A stretch of 64,000 bases of DNA from Flaviramulus_B aquimarinus (GTDB lineage: Bacteria > Bacteroidota > Bacteroidia > Flavobacteriales > Flavobacteriaceae): NCBI RefSeq assembly GCF_039543205.1, contig NZ_BAABJH010000001.1, forward strand, positions 310,001-374,000, written 5' to 3'. The notes below the pieces were generated by a model. That model searched no databases. It worked only from the letters and a program-made list of their open reading frames with translations, and was not told the DNA's origin. Both the position numbers and the translations under genes were made by a program. Positions 33,189 to 41,416 of the stretch are shown piece after piece; the stretch's first letter is position 1, and each line of letters begins with the position of its first letter.

Positions 33189-33599
33189 ATGAAAACAAAC
33201 AAACCACCTTTTACAAAGGAAACCGCAAAGGCAAAAGTACAAGCAGCAGAAGATGCTTGGAATAGTAAAAACCCAGAAAGCGTATCTATAGCTTATACAT
33301 TAGACTCAAAATGGAGAAATAGAAATGACTTCTTCACTGGAAGAAAAGCTATAGTAGAATTTTTAACAAAAAAATGGAATAAAGAATCTAAATACAAATT
33401 AGAAAAGCACTTATGGTCATTTACTGATAATAGAATTTCAGTAAGGTTTGAATACGAATGGCAAGATGCAGAAACAGGTCAATGGAAAAGAACGTATGGC
33501 AATGAACATTGGGAATTTGATCCTGAAGGTCTCATGAAAGTTAGAGACATGAGTGCTAATGATATAAATATCTTAGAAACTGAAAGAAAATTTAAATAA
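33189..33599 (+). CDS. Nuclear transport factor 2-like protein (DUF1348 type) (cassette 17)
   Basis: 136 residues from the ATG at 33189; the longer frame start at 33168 lies inside the operator. The sequence KVQAAEDAWNSKNPESVSIA, YTLDSKWRNRNDFFTGRKAI and WSFTDNRISVRFEYEWQD is the DUF1348 pattern of NTF2-like cone-shaped folds. The family is linked with detoxification or small-molecule isomerisation but has no firm activity. It is the second gene of the TetR-controlled cassette, downstream of a perfect operator copy. Confidence 0.88.
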   Translation: MKTNKPPFTKETAKAKVQAAEDAWNSKNPESVSIAYTLDSKWRNRNDFFTGRKAIVEFLTKKWNKESKYKLEKHLWSFTDNRISVRFEYEWQDAETGQWKRTYGNEHWEFDPEGLMKVRDMSANDINILETERKFK

Positions 33600-33723
33600 T
33601 CAAAATTCAACACAAATGATAACAAAAGAATCTAAAAGTTTTACTTGGAATAGTAAACGACGATACAGATAAAAAAATTATCTAATTACAATCAAATATT
33701 AAAAACATTAAATAAATTAAATT

Positions 33724-34710
33724 ATGAAAACACAAACTTTAAAATCAGTATTCTGTATAGCACTATTAACTATACTATCAATAGTCTTAGTTTCTTTTAC
33801 AAAATCAAAAGGAGAAATTAAAGAAACTATAGTAAATAAAACAACTCGACATACATTACATAAAAGTATAGATGTAAATGGATTAAATATTTTTTATCGT
33901 GAAGCAGGTGACACAAGTAAACCAACTATCTTATTATTGCATGGTTATCCAACTTCATCTCATATGTTTAGAAATCTAATAACAGACTTGTCTGTTCGAT
34001 ATCATGTATTAGCACCTGATTATCCGGGTTTTGGAAAAAGTGATCAGCCAACGATAAAAGAATTTGAATATACGTTTGATAATATGTCAACAATTATTGA
34101 AGGCTTCTTAGAGAAAAAAAATGTTAAAAAATACAGCATTTATTTAATGGATTATGGAGCTCCTATTGGTTTCAGAATCGCAGCTAAATACCCAAAACGT
34201 ATAGAATCATTAATTGTTCAAAACGGAAATGCATATGATGAAGGCTTAAAAGACTTCTGGATTCCTATTAAAAAATATTGGAATGATTATACTGTAGAAA
34301 ACGGAAAATCTTTAGAAGGGTTTCATTCTCCAGATGGATTAAAATGGCAATACACACATGGTGTACAAGATGTAGAAAAAATCAGTCCAGACAACTGGCA
34401 TATAGATTTACAACATTTAACTCGTCCTGAAAACAACGAAATACAATTAGCTATGTTTTACGATTACAGAACTAATGTGCCTTTATATCCCGAATGGCAA
34501 CAATATTTTAAAGATCACCAACCTCCTACTCTAATTGTTTGGGGAAAGAACGACTACATTTTCCCTGCAGATGGTGCTTATCCATATAAAAGAGATTTAA
34601 AGAATTTAGATTTTCATTTATTAGATACAGGTCATTTTGCCTTAGAAGAGAAAGGTGACGAAATAGCAAATTATATTTTAAAATTTTTAAAGAAAAATAA
34701 TATTAAATAA
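33724..34710 (+). CDS. Alpha/beta hydrolase with Asp nucleophile (epoxide hydrolase/dehalogenase type) (cassette 17)
   Basis: 328 residues. An N-terminal signal/anchor segment (FCIALLTILSIVLVSF) is followed by the hydrolase fold. HGYPTSSHMF gives the oxyanion hole. The nucleophile is D143 in YLMDYGAPIG, where serine hydrolases have Ser. The acid lies in WGKNDYIFP and the base is H304 (DTGHFALEEKG). The Asp nucleophile is typical of haloalkane/haloacetate dehalogenases and epoxide hydrolases. A third TetR operator copy lies within codons for TDLSV at 33982. A strong hairpin terminator follows. Confidence 0.9.
   Translation: MKTQTLKSVFCIALLTILSIVLVSFTKSKGEIKETIVNKTTRHTLHKSIDVNGLNIFYREAGDTSKPTILLLHGYPTSSHMFRNLITDLSVRYHVLAPDYPGFGKSDQPTIKEFEYTFDNMSTIIEGFLEKKNVKKYSIYLMDYGAPIGFRIAAKYPKRIESLIVQNGNAYDEGLKDFWIPIKKYWNDYTVENGKSLEGFHSPDGLKWQYTHGVQDVEKISPDNWHIDLQHLTRPENNEIQLAMFYDYRTNVPLYPEWQQYFKDHQPPTLIVWGKNDYIFPADGAYPYKRDLKNLDFHLLDTGHFALEEKGDEIANYILKFLKKNNIK
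33982..33995 (+). promoter_or_regulatory. TetR operator 3, inside a coding sequence
   Basis: Third identical ACAGACTTGTCTGT, in frame in the hydrolase gene (codons for T-D-L-S-V). It could serve as a roadblock or auxiliary looping site. Confidence 0.5.
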
Positions 34711-34733
34711 TCCTGTGATTAGTTAGTTGATTA

Positions 34734-34783
34734 AACCAGTTTGAGTGATAAAATTGATAAAAATAGCAACACTCAAACTGGTT
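34734..34783 (+). terminator. Strong hairpin after the hydrolase gene
   Basis: AACCAGTTTGAGTG (34734-34747) / CACTCAAACTGGTT (34770-34783), a perfect 14-bp stem. The T-tract is weak (TTATTAC), so termination is likely but not certain. Confidence 0.65.
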
Positions 34784-34841
34784 ATTACACTTATGCTATA
34801 ATATACAAAATGAAAATTAATGAATAGAAATCTAAAAAAAA

Positions 34842-34977
34842 GTGCCTAACAACATGTATAATTAATTGCGTATACTAACCTACTCGGAAAATCCTGCGGA
34901 TTTTGCTCTAGTTCGTTTTCTTTTGCTAACTTAGTTCCAGCCAACGCAACTAACCATAAAGTTAGACGTTGGTAGTC
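34842..34977 (+). repeat. attC-like palindrome closing cassette 17
   Basis: GTGCCTAACAAC at 34842-34853 to GTTGGTAGTC at 34968-34977. The 12-base opening arm is the exact complement of the cassette start at 32446, 2.4 kb upstream, so three genes form one unit. Inner arms AAAATCCTGCGGATTTT form a near-perfect tip hairpin. Confidence 0.9.
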
Positions 34978-34991
34978 ATTAAAACCATGAT

Positions 34992-35747
34992 GTGATAAAA
35001 ATAACTTGCAAAAACTGTAACTTTGAATTCGAAGGTAAATTTTGTCCTAATTGTTCCCAGAATCAATTTGCCAATTATCGTTTAAATTTTAAAGGAGTAA
35101 TCATTGAATACTTTGACTCAATATTCAATTTTGATAAAGGACTATTGTATACTTTTTGGAATTTACTGAAACAACCTCATTTTGTTGCCCAAAGTTTTAT
35201 TGATGGCAAAAGAAAACAATTTACTAGTCCTGTTAAATATTTCGTGATTTCCACTATAATCCAAGCACTTTTTGCATACCTCATTTTAAGCAATTCAGCT
35301 AATTTTCCTGCTATTGAGTTCTCATTTCTTTCAGAAGAAACCAATCAAAGCATTAAGTATTGGAATCAAATTATGACATTCGATTATCCTATTGTATTAG
35401 GAATTACCAGTACGTTTGTATGGACCGTTTTAATTTATATATTATTCAAGAAATCTAACTACAACTTTACCGAAATATTGGTTTCATCCTTATATTTCTA
35501 TGGAACGATTTTTATTCTAATCAACTTAATCACTATTGTTTATAAACCATTAACCAATAGTTTTCTCCCAATGGAATTAGTAAGTTTTATTGGTTTTACC
35601 TATATGACTTTCGCCTATTTTAATTTTTTTAAACGAGTACATATTTTTTGGCGAATCACAAAAATAATCAGTGTTTTTATTGGGTTGTTCATATTTAGAT
35701 TGCTTATTTTTCCGCTAATTATAGGTAGTTTATTTTTGATTAATTAA
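34992..35747 (+). CDS. DUF3667 membrane protein with zinc-ribbon N-terminus (cassette 18)
   Basis: 251 residues. Two CxxC knuckles at the start (CKNCNFEFEGKFCPNCSQNQ) are followed by the DUF3667 signature with DKGLLYTFWNLLKQPHFVAQ, FIDGKRKQFTSPVKYFV and about five transmembrane helices. The start is GTG at 34992; an ATG pair just before it is in another frame and stops at once. The family is common in Bacteroidota and its function is unknown. The palindrome after it is truncated. Confidence 0.87.
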   Translation: MIKITCKNCNFEFEGKFCPNCSQNQFANYRLNFKGVIIEYFDSIFNFDKGLLYTFWNLLKQPHFVAQSFIDGKRKQFTSPVKYFVISTIIQALFAYLILSNSANFPAIEFSFLSEETNQSIKYWNQIMTFDYPIVLGITSTFVWTVLIYILFKKSNYNFTEILVSSLYFYGTIFILINLITIVYKPLTNSFLPMELVSFIGFTYMTFAYFNFFKRVHIFWRITKIISVFIGLFIFRLLIFPLIIGSLFLIN

Positions 35748-35756
35748 ACAGTCAAA

Positions 35757-35830
35757 ACGCCTGCAAACACTAAGTATACTCAATTGCTAGTTTTTGTGTA
35801 CTTGTAAAATCCTATGGGTTTTTTAATAAC
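35757..35830 (+). repeat. Truncated attC-like site (left half) after DUF3667
   Basis: The left arm AAGTATACTCAATTGCTAG and a tip-like AAAATCC..GGGTTTTTT are recognisable, but no right arm ending in ACCGTTG precedes the next gene. Confidence 0.5.
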
Positions 35831-35842
35831 TAAACCAATACC

Positions 35843-36632
35843 ATGATGAAAAAAACGACAAGACGTAATTATCATCGGAATATTATACTCATTAGGAGCT
35901 ATAGGTATTAGTGTTTGGTTTGCCAAGACTAGTATTTTGCAATGGGTTATGAGAAAAGAGAACAATAAATTAATTAATTTAACAGAAGCTCCTACCGAGA
36001 TAGATGATATTTGTATTTTGACTACAATGGTTACAGAAGGACCATTTTATATTAAATCTCCAAAGAGAAGTGATATAAGAGAGGATAAAGAAGGTAAAAA
36101 CCTAGATTTGAAATTACAGTTTTTATTATATCCAAACTGTACTCCAATTGAAGGAGCGATTGTTGAAATTTGGTATTGTAATGCTGATGGCACGTATAGT
36201 GGTTATCCAAAGCTTGGTCATAACATTTGGGAGTTTCTCAATCATGCCGAATTTGGAAAGAAAGCACATATAGAACCTAAAAATGAAAACATATTTTTAA
36301 GAGGTGCTCAAATAACTGATAAAGACGGATATGTTAACTTTAAAACTATTCTCCTAGGTTGGTATGACCCAAGAATGCCACATATTCATTTCAAAGCTAT
36401 CATTAAAGGTAAAGAAGAAATTTCCAGTGAGTTACTTTTTGAAGAAGAATTCTTCAATAAAGTATTTACAACAACAGAACCGTACATGAAATATGGAAAA
36501 TCTCCTTATGGACATTCCAATGATAAGGTGGTAGCTACTTTTCCTAATGGGAATGGATTAATTCTTTCACCAAAAGAGAGTGGAAATGGAACAGTATTTG
36601 CCTCTGCTAAAATTGGATTAAAGATGAGTTAA
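35843..36632 (+). pseudogene. Intradiol ring-cleavage dioxygenase, frameshifted near its start
   Basis: The intact frame (about 35937-36632, 231 residues from a TTG) carries the intradiol dioxygenase pattern: TEGPFYIKSPKRSDIRED, IVEIWYCNADGTYSGY, and GWYDPRMPHIHFKAI with the Tyr and His iron ligands. The same frame continues upstream with a signal/anchor sequence (VIIIGILYSLGAIGISVWFA) but has no start codon there. An ATG-ATG at 35843 is offset by one base. Removing one A from the seven-A run at 35849-35855 would join them as MMKKRQDVIIIG... Either the gene is broken, phase-variable, or the read has a homopolymer error. Related enzymes cleave catechol-type rings. Confidence 0.75.
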
Positions 36633-36633
36633 A

Positions 36634-36700
36634 AAGCTATAATTCATTGAGGTATTAACAATGAAAACTAGAGGTAAGAACTAGGACCTCACAAATTATT
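36634..36700 (+). repeat. Degenerate attC-like site at the right end of the array
   Basis: GCTATAATTCATTGAGG..., the left arm of the CTATAATTCATTGCGG subfamily, is followed by ACCTCACAAATTATTT as a partial return arm. No GTT-ended right terminus is preserved. The last recognisable array element. Confidence 0.5.
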
Positions 36701-36889
36701 TAGAAGTGAAGGAGTAATATTATAAATAACACGTAATGAATTAGTTACTGTTAGCCTTGATGAAGAAAAAGGAGAGATTTTTTGTTATCACAAAAGAATA
36801 GAATAAAAGCCAGCACATACTATAGTATATAAAAAATAATGTTTTGTGCTTAACCCATGTTAGTATCTTTGATTATATTATATAAATAA

Positions 36890-37426
36890 ATGAGATGGAT
36901 TAGACTATTAATGGCTTTGATAAGCGCAAAGCTCAAAAAAAAGCTTATTGGAACTGAAACGGTCCGTAAATCTTTTCGGGTTTGGATAACAGATATTGAT
37001 GTTTCTGTTATGAATCATGCTGCAATAATGACAGTATTAGAAACTGGACGATTAGACTTAATGGTAAGATCAAACTTTTTTAAAGTAGCCTCAAAACACA
37101 AATGGTTTTTTCCAAGTCAAGCCATTAGTATCCAGTTTTACAGACCCCTTAAAGTATTTCAAAAAGCAGAAATCCATACTAGAATTTCGTACGTTGACGA
37201 AAAGTGGATTTATGTTGAGCAGAAAATTCAAAGAAAAGGAAAAATCATAGCCGCATGCCTCGTAAAAAACACCATTAAAAAAGGCAGAAAAACCATCCCT
37301 ACATCCGAAATTATGAAGGCCCTGCATATTGACCATGTTCCCAGACATAAATATGAATTAATGAAAACATATGAAATAGAAAACAGCCAAATGAACGAAA
37401 AACTAGTCGATAATTGGACGGATTAA
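36890..37426 (+). CDS. Thioesterase-like (hotdog fold, THEM6 type) protein
   Basis: 178 residues. The hotdog pattern is seen in RKSFRVWITDIDVSVMNHAA, IMTVLETGRLDLMVRSNFFK and SIQFYRPLKVFQKAEIHTRI. Similar proteins are annotated as thioesterase superfamily members or THEM6-like; several lack the classical catalytic residues, and I cannot confirm activity here. It is the first gene right of the cassette array and its downstream region shows no attC-like site, so I take it as outside the array. Confidence 0.8.
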   Translation: MRWIRLLMALISAKLKKKLIGTETVRKSFRVWITDIDVSVMNHAAIMTVLETGRLDLMVRSNFFKVASKHKWFFPSQAISIQFYRPLKVFQKAEIHTRISYVDEKWIYVEQKIQRKGKIIAACLVKNTIKKGRKTIPTSEIMKALHIDHVPRHKYELMKTYEIENSQMNEKLVDNWTD

Positions 37427-37458
37427 AAACGTCTTACGTATATAATATACTAGTAAAA

Positions 37459-39645
37459 TTATCTAGTAAACAACAATTCTCTGTACTTTGTTAATGGCCA
37501 GATTTCATCATCAACTAGAAGTTCCAACTTATCGCAATGGTAACGAATATCATCAAACAATGATTTAACCTTATAGCAATAAGCATAGGCTTTTTTCTCG
37601 ATATCCTCCATGTTATTTGCTTTTTTACGTTCATCAATCATTGAGGTCACATTGGCATTAATGCCTTCAATATGACTGGAAATCTGTTCAATTAAATTGG
37701 TTTGTTCTTTAGAAACCCCTTTAAATTTCTCTTCAAAAATCTCTTTTAACCCTTTTACGTTTTCAATTAATATATTTTGATACTTAACGGCCGTAGGCAC
37801 AATATGGTTACGTGCAATATCCCCTAACACCCTACTCTCTATTTGAATGTGTTTAATATACGCTTCTATCTCGATTTCATAACGTGCTTCAGTTTCAATT
37901 TTACTCATGACTTTCATTTCTTCAAACAATGCAACACTTTCTTTTGAAACTCTAGCTTTTAAGGCTTCTGGTGTTGTTTTGTTATGGCTCAATCCACGTT
38001 TTTTTGCTTCAGTTTCCCAATCAGCACCATAGCCATTACCTTCAAATAAAATATCTTTAGTAGACTTAATATATTCTCTTAATACATTAAAAATGGCTTC
38101 GTCCTTTTTTAAGTCTTTTTTATTAATTAAAGTATCTACTTCAACTTTAAAATCTTTTAACTGTTTTGCAACAATAGTATTTAAAACCGTCATAGGGTTA
38201 CCACAATTTGCTGTAGACCCAACCGCTCTAAACTCAAATTTATTACCCGTAAAGGCAAAGGGTGATGTTCTGTTTCTATCTGTATTATCTAATAAAACAT
38301 CAGGGATTTTCCCAACCACATTTAATTTTAATTCTGTTTTTTCTTTAGGCGATAGTTTTCCTTTGGTTACACCCTCCAATTCTTCTAAAACCTTAGTTAA
38401 CTGCTCGCCAATAAACACAGAAATAATGGCAGGCGGTGCCTCATTAGCTCCTAATCTATGATCATTGCTCGCAGAAGCAATAACCGCTCTTAAAAGTGCT
38501 TCGTGTGTATGAACTGCCTTTATAGAATTTATAAAAAATGTTAAAAACTGCAGATTACTCATAGGCGTTTTACCAGGTGCCAATAAATTAATACCTGTAT
38601 CTGTTGAAAGAGACCAGTTATTATGCTTTCCGGAACCATTTACACCTGCAAAAGGTTTTTCATGAAATAAAACCTTAAAATTATGACGAGCTGCTACCTT
38701 ACCCATAATATCCATTAATAACGAATTATGGTCTACCGCCAAATTGGCTTCTTCAAAGATAGGTGCTAATTCAAACTGATTGGGAGCCACCTCATTATGT
38801 CTTGTTTTTACTGGAATTCCTAAAAGCATACATTCGGTTTCCAAATCACGCATAAAATTTAAGGCTCGGTTAGGAATTGAACCAAAATAATGATCATCCA
38901 ACTGCTGTCCTTTGGCTGAAGAATGACCTAATAAAGTACGGCCTGTTAAAATAATATCTGGGCGACTAGTGGCCAACATTTTATCTATTAGAAAGTATTC
39001 CTGCTCCCAGCCTAAAGACGAGGTTACTTTTTTTACGTTTTTATCGAAATATTTACAAACCGCAGTTGCTGCATTATCTACAGCATGTAAGGCTCTTAAC
39101 AAAGGGGTTTTATAATCTAAAGCAGCTCCTGTATAAGCTACAAATATAGTTGGAATACATAAGGTTGTTTCATAAATAAATGCTGGCGATGTAGGATCCC
39201 AAGCCGTATATCCTCTAGCTTCAAATGTATTTCTAATACCGCCACTAGGGAAACTAGATGCATCTGGTTCTTGTTGTACCAATTGGCTGCCACCAAATTT
39301 CTCGATAGCCATACCATGTCCTATCGTTTCAAAAAACGCATCATGCTTTTCTGCTGTAGCGCCTGTTAACGGTTGGAACCAATGTGTATAATGCGTCACA
39401 CCTTTTGATAGTGCCCAATCTTTCATAGAAGACGCCACTTGATCTGCAATATTCCGATCTATCTTTTTTCCAAATTGAATAGCATTTGCAACCCCTATAA
39501 AAGCGTTTTTGGTTAAATACTGACGCATCGTATTTTCGTTAAACACGTTTTTCCCAAATAAATCAGAACGACGTTCCTTTTCCTCAACTAAAATAGCTTT
39601 ATAAGCTAACGATTCTTTTATAGCGTGAAATCTTAATGTTGACAT
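37459..39645 (-). CDS. glnN: Type III glutamine synthetase
   Basis: 728 residues, the typical GSIII length and much larger than GSI or GSII. Conserved blocks include FEARGYTAWDPTSPAFIYET, SSLGWEQEYFLIDK (Glu metal ligands), KTRHNEVAPNQFELAPIFEE, GVNGSGKHNNWSLSTDTGIN and NDHRLGANEAPPAIISVFIG. It makes glutamine from glutamate, ammonia and ATP in the cytoplasm and forms dodecamers. Divergently transcribed from a second, GSII-type synthetase across a 269-base region that should hold nitrogen-responsive control elements. Confidence 0.97.
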   Translation of the reverse strand: MSTLRFHAIKESLAYKAILVEEKERRSDLFGKNVFNENTMRQYLTKNAFIGVANAIQFGKKIDRNIADQVASSMKDWALSKGVTHYTHWFQPLTGATAEKHDAFFETIGHGMAIEKFGGSQLVQQEPDASSFPSGGIRNTFEARGYTAWDPTSPAFIYETTLCIPTIFVAYTGAALDYKTPLLRALHAVDNAATAVCKYFDKNVKKVTSSLGWEQEYFLIDKMLATSRPDIILTGRTLLGHSSAKGQQLDDHYFGSIPNRALNFMRDLETECMLLGIPVKTRHNEVAPNQFELAPIFEEANLAVDHNSLLMDIMGKVAARHNFKVLFHEKPFAGVNGSGKHNNWSLSTDTGINLLAPGKTPMSNLQFLTFFINSIKAVHTHEALLRAVIASASNDHRLGANEAPPAIISVFIGEQLTKVLEELEGVTKGKLSPKEKTELKLNVVGKIPDVLLDNTDRNRTSPFAFTGNKFEFRAVGSTANCGNPMTVLNTIVAKQLKDFKVEVDTLINKKDLKKDEAIFNVLREYIKSTKDILFEGNGYGADWETEAKKRGLSHNKTTPEALKARVSKESVALFEEMKVMSKIETEARYEIEIEAYIKHIQIESRVLGDIARNHIVPTAVKYQNILIENVKGLKEIFEEKFKGVSKEQTNLIEQISSHIEGINANVTSMIDERKKANNMEDIEKKAYAYCYKVKSLFDDIRYHCDKLELLVDDEIWPLTKYRELLFTR

Positions 39646-39867
39646 TCTTTTAAATATTAAAACGTTTGATTATGAATTATTAAGCAAAAATAAACAGCTT
39701 TGGCAATAAATACTTATAACTGAAAAATTCTTTTAAGATTTTTTCAGTTTTTTTATGAAATAATAGTCTTTTTTTAAAATAAACCTTAAAAAAATAGGGT
39801 ATAAATAAAAATAACTCATGTTTTTACTAAAACACCCCTATAAATTTAAAGTAAAAGTATAAAAATA

Positions 39868-39875
39868 TATATTTG
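39868..39875 (+). promoter_or_regulatory. Bacteroidota -7 element for the GSII gene
   Basis: TATATTTG, matching TAnnTTTG, 40 bases before the ATG at 39915. Confidence 0.5.
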
Positions 39876-39914
39876 TGGTATAATTATCAATATTTCAATT
39901 ATAAAATATTCATT

Positions 39915-40937
39915 ATGGCAAAAATTAAATTAGAATACCTTTGGTTAGATGGTTACAAGCCAACTCAAAACTTAAGAAGTAAAACTAAGGTAGAAGAGCA
40001 TGAAAACTTTCAAGGTACATTAGAGGAAATAGGAAACTGGTCCTTTGACGGATCATCTACTAGACAAGCGGAAGGCGGATCGTCTGACTGTTTATTAGTT
40101 CCTGTAGCAATTTACCCAGATCCTGATCGTATTAATGGTTACTTGGTAATGACAGAAGTTATGAATGCCGATGGTACGCCACACGAATCTAACGGTAGAG
40201 CGACTATTGATGATGATGATAATGATTTCTGGTTTGGTTTTGAGCAAGAGTATTTCATTATGGATACTAAAACACAATTACCTTTAGGATTCCCTGTTGG
40301 TGGTTACCCTGCTCCACAAGGCATGTATTACTGTTCTGTTGGTGGAAAAAACACACATGGTAGAGATTTAGTAGAAGAACATGCAGATTTATGTATTGAT
40401 GCAGGATTAAACTTTGAAGGTATTAACCAAGAAGTTGCTTCTGGACAATGGGAATTCCAATTGTTTGCAAAAGGCGCTAAAAAAGCTGGAGACGAAATCT
40501 GGATTGCTAGATACTTACTAGATCGTTTAACAGAAAAGTATGGTTACTATATTGATTACCATCCAAAACCATTAGGTAAGGACATGGACTGGAATGGTTC
40601 TGGTATGCACGCCAACTTCTCCAACAATGTTTTAAGAACATGTGGTGACAAAGATGTTTATGCTGCTATTTGTGAGTCTTTCCGTGATGTTGTTGATGAG
40701 CATATTGCTGTTTACGGTGAGTTTAACGACCAGCGTCTAACAGGTTTACACGAGACTGCTGCTATTACAGATTTCTCTTGGGGAGTTTCTGATAGAGGTG
40801 CATCAATTCGTATTCCAATTATTGCTGTTGAGAAAGGCTGGAAAGGTTGGTTAGAAGATAGAAGACCTGCTTCAAATGGTGACCCATATAAAATTGCAGG
40901 TAGAATTATAAAAACTGTTAAATCGGCTAAAATATAA
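39915..40937 (+). CDS. Type II glutamine synthetase (beta-grasp and catalytic domains)
   Basis: 340 residues from the ATG at 39915; an upstream TTG at 39873 overlaps the promoter. The N-terminal beta-grasp domain has WSFDGSSTRQAEGGSSDCLL. Catalytic blocks are GFEQEYFIMD, INQEVASGQWEFQLFAKGA, DWNGSGMHANFS and GASIRIPIIAVEKG. The length and motifs match the GSII (eukaryote-like) class. Having both GSII and GSIII side by side gives redundancy in ammonia assimilation. A strong terminator follows. Confidence 0.95.
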   Translation: MAKIKLEYLWLDGYKPTQNLRSKTKVEEHENFQGTLEEIGNWSFDGSSTRQAEGGSSDCLLVPVAIYPDPDRINGYLVMTEVMNADGTPHESNGRATIDDDDNDFWFGFEQEYFIMDTKTQLPLGFPVGGYPAPQGMYYCSVGGKNTHGRDLVEEHADLCIDAGLNFEGINQEVASGQWEFQLFAKGAKKAGDEIWIARYLLDRLTEKYGYYIDYHPKPLGKDMDWNGSGMHANFSNNVLRTCGDKDVYAAICESFRDVVDEHIAVYGEFNDQRLTGLHETAAITDFSWGVSDRGASIRIPIIAVEKGWKGWLEDRRPASNGDPYKIAGRIIKTVKSAKI

Positions 40938-40966
40938 TTATTTTAGACTAACATTTTGTTCATGAT

Positions 40967-40998
40967 AAAAACGCCAACATTAAATTGTTGGCGTTTTT
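40967..40998 (+). terminator. Rho-independent terminator after GSII
   Basis: AAAAACGCCAACA (40967-40979) / TGTTGGCGTTTTT (40986-40998), a 13-bp perfect stem with a T-rich tail. Confidence 0.9.
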
Positions 40999-41416
40999 AT
41001 TTTTACACATGTTTCTTTGGACTATTATTTAGTTATTCTATTCTGTATTGCTATATTATACTTGTAAAATAACACTAATCACAGAATGTCTTACATAAAG
41101 CTTTGCGTACTTGTACCTTGTCGAGGAAATAAAAAAATATGAATAAAACAAAAAGACTTAAACCATCTGTCAAATAAAAAGCCCTAAAACGTTCATGACT
41201 TTTAAACACTTATGATAATGTATTGTATTTACTTACCTAAGTAATAGTATAAACTTCAATAGCAAAAGATCCTATCAAGAAACTCTATCGAGTTTCCAAC
41301 ACCAAAGTTTACAATACAAAAACACCTTAAGCATATCTCTTTTTAAATCTAACCAATAAAAAAGACCCTAAACTTAAGGTGATGTATAAATAGTAATGTC
41401 CTATCAGTACTATATC
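40999..41416. other. Intergenic stretch without recognisable genes
   Basis: About 420 AT-rich bases between two converging genes. No ORF with family features, no RNA gene and no recombination-site repeat was seen. Confidence 0.5.

Noticed and set aside
33615..33671. 18-codon ORF MITKESKSFTWNSKRRYR between DUF1348 and hydrolase genes
   Set aside because: Too short and without ribosome-binding or conservation evidence; may be a remnant of a lost gene.
9702..36700. CRISPR array or phage island
   Set aside because: Repeats are long, palindromic, diverged and separated by whole genes; no cas genes, phage structural genes or tRNA attachment site were seen.
36736..36807. Short frame NELVTVSLDEEKGEIFCYHK in the right-end scar
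   Set aside because: Only 24 codons, no start signal, no recognisable family; perhaps a gene tail left by a deletion.
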